DNA of 64,000 bases from Dyadobacter sp. (GTDB lineage Bacteria; Bacteroidota; Bacteroidia; Cytophagales; Spirosomataceae). Location of the stretch: the NCBI RefSeq assembly GCF_017744695.1, contig NZ_JAGIAS010000006.1, positions 124,001 to 188,000 on the forward strand, read 5' to 3'. The translations under genes and the position numbers were made by a program. Shown here one piece after another: positions 14,880 through 23,011 of this stretch (position 1 is its first letter; every line of letters begins with the position of its first letter). Below the pieces are notes generated by a model. It was not told the DNA's origin. It saw only the letters and a program-made list of their open reading frames with translations, and made no database searches.

Positions 14880-17123
14880 CTATTTTGAAATCATTCCCAA
14901 ATACCGGCCCATCCAATAAGGCAGGAGCCAGAAAACCGGCTCACGTTCTACCTGCGGATTACCCCCCGATACTGTCCAGGGGTTCTTGTCCCAACGGACG
15001 GTGAGCCTTATGCTGGCGGGCTGCAGTTCATTTATTTGTTCGTCTTCGAGAACCGGTGTACGCACTATCTGAATATCCTCCCTCTTCCGGTGATCGATCG
15101 GCCAGTCCACCAGATCCAGCGGCGTATCGATCAGAAAATCCACGGAGTTTTTTAGCTCAACTTTCTTATCCAGGCATTCGCTATAAATAAAGTTAATCAG
15201 CGGGTTATGGTCACCCTTGCGTTTCGCGAACCATTCTTCCAGGTGGTTTTTGTAAAATTTCAACCGCTCGGGATCCTGCTCGCAACGGATCAGGATCGGG
15301 TAGAGATATGCTTGCAGTACCACATCGAAATAGATGAACCAGGCGGGATTTTGTTTCGTCACCTCTTTCATATTGTCGAGATAATGCTCGTTTTCGATCA
15401 ACCGCAGGTATTCGTTTTGATACCTGGCATTGCCCGTCATGAAATGCGCCAGTTTCAGGAATGCGAGCATTTCCATCGAATTCTGGTTGCGGTCGGGCAG
15501 CCATTCCGGATCGCGGTTCAGTTGGTCCGGCGACCACACCGACCAACGCGTGGGCTTGCCGTCCACATCCGCGAAATTCAGGTTATGCTGCATCAGGTAA
15601 TCGACAATCCTGCCTACGTGCGCGGCGATGACTTTCTTTTCTGCGGCGTCTGCCACGAGCGTATAGTAATGGTAATAGCCAAACATATGCCCGCACATTT
15701 CATCGCTGCTTGTATCGCCTTTCCACAGCCACTTTTTGTCGGCCGACAAATGCCAACGCGTTTCTAGGGGTTTGAACCGCGGTTCTTTCACGAGCTCGTC
15801 CGCTCGCTCGCGTTCCGTGTACGTGCGGTTGCCGTCGTGCATGTGCGTCCAGGTAGCGGGTATGATCGTACGTGCGAAGAAGCCGTTGGTGCCCGTCACT
15901 TCCTGCAACGATTTCAGAAAGCCGAATGCTTTTTTAGCATTCTCCTTTGCAATAGGGTCCTTTGTAGCGGCATAGCGGAAGCTTTCCATCGCCAGGTAGT
16001 TGCCGGTAAATTCGCCGTCGTTGTCGTCATCTTCCGGTTCCCAGGTTGTCGTATCGCCGGGAACGCGCAAATGTGCCTGCCCCGCGATCCACGGCGCTCG
16101 TATATGTCGCTTCATTAGCACATCATAAAAGAATGTGTTCTTGGACGCCAGCGTCATATCCCGCTTTTTAATGGCACTCACACCCCGCGGCGTAGCTATC
16201 CATGCATTGCCTTCTTTGTCAAATGCAATATCATTGACCTGATCATCCAGCAGCCATCTTCTCGAAAACAGCAACGAACGCCCACCATCTTTCCGGAAAC
16301 GTACCACGCCTGTTTGCGTGCCGACCCACATCGAACTGTCGGGCGCAAGACGCACCGCCGTGATGTACGTGGAAGGAATGCCGTCGGTTGTCCGCAGCTC
16401 CGATTCCTTTTTGCCATTGTCCTGAACGGTAATCCCACCGAGGCCTCCGATCCAAAGCTTTCCGTCGTAATGGTATGCCAAACCTTTGGTATAGGCAGCT
16501 ATCAGCCCGTCGGTTTTGTAGGTATGTGTTAATTCCGAGGGTGTCCAGTGATAAAGTCCTACGTCGGAGGCTATCCATAATCCGTCGTTCCGGTCGCTGA
16601 TCACATCGCGGACAGATTTTGCTATGGCTGCTTTTTGTAAAGTAAAACCACTCGCATTACCCGTCCAAAAACCATTGGGGCCGATAGCGTGGATCTTGCC
16701 CGCTGCCGTGCAAATCGCAGAAATAGGACCAATCGGCCCATTCGCCTTTGTAATTGTGCCGTCCTGGCATTGGTATAGACCGTTCCAGGTGCCCAGCCAT
16801 ATAATGCCGGCAGAATCCTGCGCGAGGGCGTACGACGGCCCACTTTCGTGCCCGTCGAGCATGGGTACCCAATTACGGTCATTCTTCATTTTTCGAAAAA
16901 CGCCTTTTGCCGTGGCCGCCCAAATATCGCCGTTGCGATCGGGTAAAACGGCCCGCACATCGTTGCCTTCCATGGGAAAAGCCTCATGATATTCCTGAAT
17001 GAACGTCTCGTCCTGGTAAAAGGACGGATCGTTATCAACCGTTCTATCGTTCCGGCAAGACCAGAGCAAGGGCATGAGGCCGCAAAGCAGCCGGGCAATC
17101 AGTCGTTTTTCCGGATGTCGCAT
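14880..17123 (-). CDS. Propeller + alpha-helical domain lipoprotein, paralogue A
   Basis: A 747-residue lipoprotein with lipobox LLWSC (Cys23). Residues ~50-325 hold seven or so propeller repeats of the two-component-regulator type (GDIWAATAKGVF, GIIWLGTWNGLY, DGLWIASDVGLYHW, GKLWIGGLGGI, SSMWVGTQTGV, GNAWIATPRGV). Residues ~340-747 are helical. Signature blocks shared with paralogue B are DNDGEFT (367-373), TSSDE (471-475), DVDGKPTRW (519-527) and WLLPYWMGRYLG (732-743). Its ATG overlaps the stop of the kinase/HAD gene by one base (TGATG), a sign of translational coupling. The helical domain may bind or cleave a glycan, with the propeller as a recognition module. No catalytic function is established. 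Confidence 0.72.
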   Translation of the reverse strand: MRHPEKRLIARLLCGLMPLLWSCRNDRTVDNDPSFYQDETFIQEYHEAFPMEGNDVRAVLPDRNGDIWAATAKGVFRKMKNDRNWVPMLDGHESGPSYALAQDSAGIIWLGTWNGLYQCQDGTITKANGPIGPISAICTAAGKIHAIGPNGFWTGNASGFTLQKAAIAKSVRDVISDRNDGLWIASDVGLYHWTPSELTHTYKTDGLIAAYTKGLAYHYDGKLWIGGLGGITVQDNGKKESELRTTDGIPSTYITAVRLAPDSSMWVGTQTGVVRFRKDGGRSLLFSRRWLLDDQVNDIAFDKEGNAWIATPRGVSAIKKRDMTLASKNTFFYDVLMKRHIRAPWIAGQAHLRVPGDTTTWEPEDDDNDGEFTGNYLAMESFRYAATKDPIAKENAKKAFGFLKSLQEVTGTNGFFARTIIPATWTHMHDGNRTYTERERADELVKEPRFKPLETRWHLSADKKWLWKGDTSSDEMCGHMFGYYHYYTLVADAAEKKVIAAHVGRIVDYLMQHNLNFADVDGKPTRWSVWSPDQLNRDPEWLPDRNQNSMEMLAFLKLAHFMTGNARYQNEYLRLIENEHYLDNMKEVTKQNPAWFIYFDVVLQAYLYPILIRCEQDPERLKFYKNHLEEWFAKRKGDHNPLINFIYSECLDKKVELKNSVDFLIDTPLDLVDWPIDHRKREDIQIVRTPVLEDEQINELQPASIRLTVRWDKNPWTVSGGNPQVEREPVFWLLPYWMGRYLGMISK

Positions 17124-19048
17124 CAGGCTTCAGCGTAATTTTCGCTTTCCTGAAACAGCAGGCTGATCAGTTTTTTATGTTGCGAGAAATCGGGGATCAG
17201 GAACTGGGCACCTGCGCGTACGAGTCGCGGGCGCTTGGCCGGGTTATGTCCGAAGCGCTGCACTTCGTTGCTGGTAATACCCACTGAAATACCTCCGGCA
17301 CGACGCCCCTCGCGGATTTCGTCAGGACCGTCACCGAATACCGCCAGTTCCTTCCCTTGCAGATTGTTGTCGCGGATGATCTTCTCGATCACCATTTTCT
17401 TCGAAAACTTGGTGTAATCGCGCAATGCACCATAAATACCCCCATCGAATAAGTCGGCATAACCGAGCATCCGGGCTTCGTTTTTTACATCTTCGGCATC
17501 GGTACCACTCGCGAGGTACATCGTTACGCCGCGCTCTTTGAGCTGTTTCAGGAATTCAACGGCGCCTTTCAGGGTGTAATCTTCCTGGCCGAGCTCCCCG
17601 TTGGCGAGTTTTTCCATGCGTTTGTTCACCATTTCCATCAGGCCATCGTTGTAAATTTCCTTGTACTGGAATTTGTCCAGGATCTGCTCTTCGGGAACAA
17701 AGCCGAATTCGCGCACAAGATTCACCAAGCCTTCCATTTGGTAAATGGTCTGGATACCCGTCGTTTTGTGTATGAATGCTTTACATTCTTCCTGCACTTT
17801 ATGGAATGTACCCGCGTCGATGGTATCATATTGCTTGCCGAGAATGGATTTCATCATCACCGGCTCCATAATTTCTTCCCATCCCTGCCGGAGCGAGCTA
17901 ATCGTACCGTCGTGATCGAAAACGGCATAGCGTATATGTCCGAGTTTGTCGAGGATCTCGGGTACACATATTTCGAACTCCGTTTCGGGATAGTAAACCG
18001 CGGCACGCTCGTTTTCGGCCAGGTCAGCATTGTAAATGTAGTCGGGGTCTTTGGCTACCACGGCGATCTCTTCGCCGGTCGCCGTACCGGTTGTAAACAG
18101 CTTTTGTACCGTTACTGCCGCGGCAAAATTGCCGAAGAGCGCCGCTTCCGCCGGAGATAACCCTGCTGCCAGACAAAGCGTAATGGCGCTGATCGCCGTA
18201 TCTCCCGCACCCACGGTATCGAGCTTGCCTTTCAGCTGAATGCCGGGTACCTCGTGGTAGCCGGCTTCGTCGAATGCGATAATGCCGCGTTCTCCGCAAG
18301 TCACGAATACCGGCTTTCGGTACCGGGCAAATATTTCCGCACCGTAACCTTTTACATCGCTCACCGGTACGTTTTCACCCGGCGCCACGTCCAACCCGTT
18401 CAAAGAAGCAATTTCGCGGTCGTTGCATTTCAGGCAGGTGTTTTTGAAGCTGTCGTTGAAATGCCGCGAATCCAGCATCACGATTTTGTCGGGATATTGA
18501 TTGAAAAGGGCATTCACATCGTCGATGAACGAAGTGTTGGTAATGCTTCCGGTTACCTGTTGATTAAAAATCAATGCATCACATTCCTGCAATGCTTTTT
18601 CAAGCGCAGCCACGAGTTGCCGGTCGGTCTCGATACTCCTTATATTATATACACCGAAATCGATGCGCGGCTCTTCCTGGCCCTCTACCAGCCGTTTGAG
18701 GTAACTATATGTATTGAAATTTTCTTTCTGGACAATGAATGCGCTCGTGTCTGCACCAAGCTGTTGGAGCTGTGCCATGAGTTCCCGCCCCTGCATATCG
18801 TCGCCTACGGCACCAATGACCCTGATCCCCGCAGGCTTCAGGGCGGCAAGGTTGGCCACGACATTCCCGGCGCCTCCCGGCGTATAGTAATGGCGGGCAA
18901 CGGCCTGGGCCTGCAAACCGGTTTCAATGGAAACTTCAGAAGTGCGGTCGTCCATGACCCAGTAGGAGTCGAGACAGAAGTCGCCATATACAGCGACCTG
19001 GGCGGCGGAGATTTTCTCCAGTATCTGGTTGATGCGGCTTTGATCCAT
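17123..19048 (-). CDS. Fused PfkB-type sugar kinase and HAD phosphatase
   Basis: A 641-residue cytosolic protein from the ATG at 19048 (an in-frame TTG lies two codons upstream). Residues ~10-325 form a ribokinase/PfkB domain resembling the heptose-kinase part of RfaE/HldE: YGDFCLDSYWVMDD, TPGGAGNVVANLAAL, and the anion-hole motif DTVGAGDT (catalytic Asp283). Residues ~370-640 form a HAD hydrolase: FDHDGT (Asp378 nucleophile, Asp380 acid), YLASGTD and VFGDGPDEIREGRRAGG. HldE instead carries a nucleotidyltransferase, and the phosphatase partner GmhB is separate, so this kinase-HAD pairing is unusual. As first gene of the operon it may process a sugar released by the exported proteins. The substrate is unknown. 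Confidence 0.82.
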   Translation of the reverse strand: MDQSRINQILEKISAAQVAVYGDFCLDSYWVMDDRTSEVSIETGLQAQAVARHYYTPGGAGNVVANLAALKPAGIRVIGAVGDDMQGRELMAQLQQLGADTSAFIVQKENFNTYSYLKRLVEGQEEPRIDFGVYNIRSIETDRQLVAALEKALQECDALIFNQQVTGSITNTSFIDDVNALFNQYPDKIVMLDSRHFNDSFKNTCLKCNDREIASLNGLDVAPGENVPVSDVKGYGAEIFARYRKPVFVTCGERGIIAFDEAGYHEVPGIQLKGKLDTVGAGDTAISAITLCLAAGLSPAEAALFGNFAAAVTVQKLFTTGTATGEEIAVVAKDPDYIYNADLAENERAAVYYPETEFEICVPEILDKLGHIRYAVFDHDGTISSLRQGWEEIMEPVMMKSILGKQYDTIDAGTFHKVQEECKAFIHKTTGIQTIYQMEGLVNLVREFGFVPEEQILDKFQYKEIYNDGLMEMVNKRMEKLANGELGQEDYTLKGAVEFLKQLKERGVTMYLASGTDAEDVKNEARMLGYADLFDGGIYGALRDYTKFSKKMVIEKIIRDNNLQGKELAVFGDGPDEIREGRRAGGISVGITSNEVQRFGHNPAKRPRLVRAGAQFLIPDFSQHKKLISLLFQESENYAEA

Positions 19049-19620
19049 GAGCAAAGGTTGGTCTGGATTTAGGATAAAATGGATATGGATATTGAGCTGT
19101 TTTTGGGTAATACGGCCGATGCAGGAAGGAGGGCTATCGCGTCGCCGGCGATTTGCGGCAAATGTTACAAAATTGTTAAATACGGCAGTGGGAAAACGAT
19201 GCCCGAACTACCCGTTGTTTCTAAGTATTTTTCACTAAGAACTAACTGTAAATGAGGAAATATGTAATAAATGATAAGTTACTATTATGTTATGATTAAA
19301 TCGTACAATGGTGCGCAAAATGACGATATTTTTACGCAGTTTGCGATTCAAATTTTAGATTCAGCGGTGTAGATTTATCAAACAATTACAAATACGCCGC
19401 GCAATACAAAACATCACCGAATGTTTCGAAGGCAGAATTTTCCGCTGCCGGGGTGATGTTGGAAACAACTTTATTTTAATACCTGACTGATTACCTATTA
19501 ATGTTAAAAAGAATTTGATGCCGAATAATAAATAGGATCAAACCAAGAATAAAAGTTTTTTAATTGATAAAATAATCTCTTTACCTAGTCCCCTTTTCTA
19601 TAAAGCTAAACTGTACGACT
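19049..19620. other. 572-bp intergenic region between the kinase/HAD operon and the sigma factor gene
   Basis: An AT-rich non-coding stretch between divergent genes, so it must hold both promoters. No exact TAnnTTTG promoter was found on either strand. One structured segment stands out: CATCACC (19412-19418) pairs with GGTGATG (19452-19458), with GGCAG (19431-19435) pairing with CTGCC (19445-19449) inside. This could fold as a nested hairpin in the sigma factor leader. No credible ORF was seen. Confidence 0.5.
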
Positions 19621-20160
19621 GTGGCCTATCCCGACGAAAATACCCTGATCAGAGTGACGCAAGGCGACGAAGCAGCCTTTGCAGAGTTGTATAATCACTA
19701 CAAAACACCTGCACTGCGGTTTACGGTTTCACTGCTCAAAGACGAGGAAGAAGCTGAGAACATGGTTCAGGACGTGTTTATCAAGATTTGGGTGAGGCGC
19801 ACCCAGATCAAGCCGGACTATAATTTCAACTCATACCTGTTCACCTGCCTGCGCAATATGGCGTTCGACCATTTTAAAAAGCTTGAAAAGAGCGAGCAGT
19901 TGCGTAAGCATTATATGGAAGCGATCCGCGCTGCCGGGGAGGACGAGAGGGAAGAAGCCGAAAGAAGGCTGTCTGTCGTGCAGGCGGCTGTCGAATCGTT
20001 GTCGATCAAGCGCCGGCAGATTTTAAAACTGAATATTGAAGAAGGGAAATCCTATCAGGAAATAGCGGAGTTTTTGAGAATATCCAAAAATACAGTGAAG
20101 AACCAATTGGTGAAAGCAAAACAGATCCTGCGCGAAAAAGTAGATCTGGCAACGATATAG
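19621..20160 (+). CDS. ECF RNA polymerase sigma-70 factor, Bacteroidota family
   Basis: A 179-residue sigma factor starting at GTG (no nearby ATG fits). Region 2 covers ALRFTVSLLKDEEEAENMVQDVFIKIWVRR; region 4 is the HTH SYQEIAEFLRISKNTVKNQLVKAKQILRE. Such factors in Bacteroidota usually pair with a FecR-type anti-sigma gene and a TonB receptor. Here the next gene is an unrelated convergent lipoprotein, so it is an orphan ECF factor. It has its own terminator at 20202-20237 and an unusually long upstream region. Its regulon is unknown. Confidence 0.88.
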   Translation: MAYPDENTLIRVTQGDEAAFAELYNHYKTPALRFTVSLLKDEEEAENMVQDVFIKIWVRRTQIKPDYNFNSYLFTCLRNMAFDHFKKLEKSEQLRKHYMEAIRAAGEDEREEAERRLSVVQAAVESLSIKRRQILKLNIEEGKSYQEIAEFLRISKNTVKNQLVKAKQILREKVDLATI

Positions 20161-20201
20161 CACCCGGGTTAGTCCAGCATTACATATTCCTAAAACCTTG
20201 A

Positions 20202-20237
20202 AAAGCAGAAGCACCCACGCTTCTGCTTTCCTTTTTT
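20202..20237 (+). terminator. Rho-independent terminator of the sigma factor gene
   Basis: AAAGCAGAAGC (20202-20212) and GCTTCTGCTTT (20219-20229) form a perfect 11-bp stem with a 6-nt loop. It is followed by CCTTTTTTGGG and lies 41 bp after the stop codon. Confidence 0.85.
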
Positions 20238-20241
20238 GGGC

Positions 20242-20856
20242 CTATTTCATACCATTCAACTTGCCGAGGTCGATGGCCTTTAAAGCCCCTTTCAGCTGAT
20301 CGACGCTCAGGTTGTTTCCTTCCACATTCACAACGTAGCGGTCGGCAACCAGCACATTGATTTCGCCGGATTTGCTTTCGTTGTTATATTTCTCAAAAGC
20401 CTTGTAGCCTTCGATTGTCGTAGTTTTTTCGTAGCCGGTGGTGGTTTCTTTATCAATTTCGGCGATAGACCAGGCCGCGAGCGCCATCGTGGATACGCCG
20501 GCGATGCCTCCTGTGTCCACGATTTCTACGTCGAGCGATTCATCGGAGCTTCCTTTATATTTGGCCTGGGCGGTTGAAACCGTGAAACCCATTGCGCCGG
20601 TTTTCTCGCCGGTCGATTCGGTGCGGCTCATACCGGCCAGGGTTTCGGGCAAAAGGTCTTTCAGCTTGCGGAAATCCACCGGGTCCACGGCCTTGCGGTC
20701 GCCCATTTCCTTGGCTTTATCGGCAATAGCCTGAAGAGCATCGGCCGGGCTGTCGGCGGCGGCTTTTTCTTCGGCTTCTTTTTCTTCCTGTTTGCTTCCG
20801 CAACTGGTCAAGAGAAGGGCGCATGAAAGAAATGCGGCTATAAAGGATGTTTTCAT
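20242..20856 (-). CDS. Uncharacterised lipoprotein
   Basis: A 204-residue protein with lipobox LLTSC (Cys19). A charged Glu/Lys linker (KQEEKEAEEKAAADS) follows, then a globular part from ~residue 60: VDFRKLKDLLPETLAGMSRTE, a strand-rich MGFTVSTAQAKY...SLDVEIVDTGG segment, a short helix (STMALAAWSIAEID), and YEKTTTIEGYKAFEKYNN ending VADRYVVNVEGNNLSVDQLKGALKAIDLGKL. The last part looks like an envelope domain with a final amphipathic helix. I do not recognise the family. It is a single gene between convergent sigma and co-directional lgt units, presumably on the periplasmic face of a membrane. Confidence 0.75.
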   Translation of the reverse strand: MKTSFIAAFLSCALLLTSCGSKQEEKEAEEKAAADSPADALQAIADKAKEMGDRKAVDPVDFRKLKDLLPETLAGMSRTESTGEKTGAMGFTVSTAQAKYKGSSDESLDVEIVDTGGIAGVSTMALAAWSIAEIDKETTTGYEKTTTIEGYKAFEKYNNESKSGEINVLVADRYVVNVEGNNLSVDQLKGALKAIDLGKLNGMK

Positions 20857-20938
20857 CTGACAATTGTTAGAGTTGTTTCAAACTAATTACAATGTAATGA
20901 AAACACCGCACTGATGCACGCCTACTTGCGTGCGAGGA

Positions 20939-21769
20939 TCAGCTGGCGACTTCCGTAGGGTTCTGCCGGGAACGGATAATGAAGAACAAGCCGAGGAGTA
21001 CAGCCGGAATGCTCAATAGCTGCCCCATATTCAGTGAATAATTGGCTTCGAAGGCTTCCTGGTTTTCTTTCAGGAATTCGTACAGGAAGCGTAATGTAAA
21101 CACCCATACGAGGAACACTCCGACCATTAGCCCGCGCGGCGTGGCTGCCTTGTATTTGTTCCAGATCGCGATCAGGATGAACGTGAGGATGAAGCAGCTA
21201 ATGGATTCGTAGAGCTGCGCCGGATGACGCGGGATTTGCAGAAACTCGGTATTTTGCTTGAAAATAAATGCCCAGGGCACATCAGAAGGTTTTCCGACGA
21301 TCTCGGAGTTCATCAGGTTACCGAAGCGAATGAACGAGCCGCCTAATGCAAAGGTGATGGTCAGGCGGTCGGTTACCCAGAAGAACGTTTGACCGGTACC
21401 TGCCCGCGAGCGTGAGTAAAGCAAGAGCCCGATCACCGTTCCGATCACCGCCCCATGGCTCGCAAGCCCGGCGTAGGGAGGTAATATCACTTCCAGGGGA
21501 TTTTTAAACAGCACTTCCGGTTCATAGAAAAGGAAATGGCCTACACGGGCGCCGATGACGATCGAAAGCACCATATAAAGCGTGAGCGAGTCGATATCTT
21601 CCAGCGTCTTTCCTTCTTTCTTGAAAATATAGATCATAATTTGCTGGCCGATCAGAAAGCCGGCAGCGAAGAGGAGACCATACCAACGGACAGGGAAGGG
21701 ACCAAAGCCGGCGATTTCCGGAATGGTGAAGATTTCGGGACTGACGTCCCACATGATATATGAAAGCAT
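20939..21769 (-). CDS. lgt: Prolipoprotein diacylglyceryl transferase
   Basis: A 276-residue polytopic inner-membrane enzyme that moves diacylglyceryl from phosphatidylglycerol to the lipobox Cys of prolipoproteins. The Lgt signature IRFGNLMNSEIVGKPSDVPW is intact, with the essential Arg and Asn/Glu residues. An earlier block, YAGLASHGAVIGTVIGLLLY, carries the conserved His, and RHPAQLYES is the third family motif. It is consistent with the many lipoproteins encoded here. The start at 21769 (MLSYIMWDV) gives normal length; M6 at 21754 is an alternative. It is divergent from yidD, with an exact -7 element upstream. Confidence 0.95.
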   Translation of the reverse strand: MLSYIMWDVSPEIFTIPEIAGFGPFPVRWYGLLFAAGFLIGQQIMIYIFKKEGKTLEDIDSLTLYMVLSIVIGARVGHFLFYEPEVLFKNPLEVILPPYAGLASHGAVIGTVIGLLLYSRSRAGTGQTFFWVTDRLTITFALGGSFIRFGNLMNSEIVGKPSDVPWAFIFKQNTEFLQIPRHPAQLYESISCFILTFILIAIWNKYKAATPRGLMVGVFLVWVFTLRFLYEFLKENQEAFEANYSLNMGQLLSIPAVLLGLFFIIRSRQNPTEVAS

Positions 21770-21789
21770 GCGTTTGTGGTGTTAATGGT

Positions 21790-21820
21790 CAAATATACTA
21801 ATATGAGACAAGACGCGAAA
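21790..21820 (-). promoter_or_regulatory. Promoter of lgt
   Basis: On the minus strand, TTTC (21820-21817), 19 bp, then TATATTTG (21797-21790). This is an exact -7 and a three-of-four -33 match. The predicted leader before the ATG at 21769 is about 17 nt. Confidence 0.65.
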
Positions 21821-22029
21821 TGAAATTTTTACTCATAGCCCTGGTACGGTTTTATCAGGCGGTACTTTCGCCATATTTACCGAATTCGTGCCGCTATACA
21901 CCCACCTGTTCACAATACATGATCGAGGCCGTGCAGAAACATGGCCCGTTCAAAGGCGGCTGGATGGGACTGAAACGCATTGCACGATGCCATCCCTGGG
22001 GTGGTCACGGCCACGACCCGGTACCCTAA
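21820..22029 (+). CDS. yidD: Membrane protein insertion efficiency factor
   Basis: A complete 69-residue YidD protein: [38 protein letters not shown], then [24 protein letters not shown]. The three Cys of CRYTPTC and ARC and the HPWGGxGxDPVP tail are diagnostic. It is thought to assist YidC/Oxa1-dependent insertion near the inner membrane. In many bacteria it lies between rnpA and yidC; here it stands alone, divergent from lgt and convergent with the MoxR ATPase gene. Confidence 0.95.
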   Translation: MKFLLIALVRFYQAVLSPYLPNSCRYTPTCSQYMIEAVQKHGPFKGGWMGLKRIARCHPWGGHGHDPVP

Positions 22030-22030
22030 A

Positions 22031-22984
22031 TTACCCGATGGCAACCTTTCGGAGAATGGAATCGATGATGGTCATGGTGCGTACGCCATCGGCTTCGGCT
22101 TCATAGTTGAGCAGAATACGATGGTTCATAATGTCGGGGGCGAGTTCTTTGATGTCCTCGGGCAGCACATAATCGCGGCCTTCGAGGTAAGCCAGTGCTT
22201 TTGCCGCGCGATTGAGGTAAATCGTAGCCCGCGGCGACGCTCCGAACTGGATGTAGCGCGCCTCGTCACGAAGTCCGTAGTCGAGCGGGCGGCGGGTGGC
22301 AAATACCAGTTCGATAATGTAGCGTTCGAGGGTATCGGAGATATTGACCTTGTTGACTTCGTCGCGAATTGCGAAAATTTCTTCTTTATTTAAAATCGGC
22401 CGGATTTTGTATTCATAATTAATATCCGACATCCGGCGCATGACTTCCAGCTCCTTCATCTTGTCGAGGTAATCGACGTAGACTTTCATCATGAACCGGT
22501 CGATCTGGGCTTCCGGTAGCGGATAAGTACCTTCTTGTTCCACCGGGTTTTGGGTGGCGAGTACTACAAAGGGGCGGTCGAGGAGAAACGTTTCGTCGCC
22601 GATCGTGACTTGCCTTTCCTGCATCGCTTCGAGCAATGCGGATTGCACCTTGGCCGGGGAGCGGTTCACCTCGTCGGCCAGGATGAGGTTGGAGAAAATA
22701 GGCCCTTTTTTGACCTCGTAATCGCCTATTTTGGGTTTATAGATCATCGTCCCGATCAAATCCGCGGGAAGCAGGTCGGGTGTGAACTGAATGCGCTTGA
22801 ATTCCAGGTGGAGCACTTTGGCCATGACGTTGATGGTCAAAGTTTTGGCCAGTCCCGGGACGCCTTCGAGGAGGATGTGACCACCGGTAAAAAGGCCTAT
22901 CAGCAGTCGGTTCAGGAGCTTGTCCTGGCCCACAACTACCTTGCCCATTTCATCCAGCACCTCCCTGATTTTTTCTATGTACAT
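22031..22984 (-). CDS. MoxR family AAA+ ATPase
   Basis: A 317-residue AAA_3-type ATPase. Walker A is GHILLEGVPGLAKT, Walker B is SNLILADEVNRSPAKVQSALLEAMQE, and the sensor block is PFVVLATQNPVEQEGTYPLPEAQIDRFM. The C-terminal lid contains ASPRATIYLNRAAKALA. MoxR proteins act as chaperones in maturation of metalloenzymes or complexes, often with DUF58 and VWA-domain proteins. Here the upstream gene is prmC, 27 bp away, and no DUF58 gene is in range. The start MYIEKIREVLDEMGKVVVGQD is standard. Confidence 0.92.
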   Translation of the reverse strand: MYIEKIREVLDEMGKVVVGQDKLLNRLLIGLFTGGHILLEGVPGLAKTLTINVMAKVLHLEFKRIQFTPDLLPADLIGTMIYKPKIGDYEVKKGPIFSNLILADEVNRSPAKVQSALLEAMQERQVTIGDETFLLDRPFVVLATQNPVEQEGTYPLPEAQIDRFMMKVYVDYLDKMKELEVMRRMSDINYEYKIRPILNKEEIFAIRDEVNKVNISDTLERYIIELVFATRRPLDYGLRDEARYIQFGASPRATIYLNRAAKALAYLEGRDYVLPEDIKELAPDIMNHRILLNYEAEADGVRTMTIIDSILRKVAIG

Positions 22985-23011
22985 GAAAATTGGGTCAAAA
23001 TTTTAAATGGA

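Noticed and set aside
18254-19072. Long antisense open frame across the kinase domain
   Set aside because: The PfkB motifs on the minus strand are unambiguous and the plus-strand product has no recognisable features.
20916-20933. Small hairpin GCACGC-CTACTT-GCGTGC after lgt
   Set aside because: A 6-bp stem without a U-tract on the minus strand is too weak to call a terminator.
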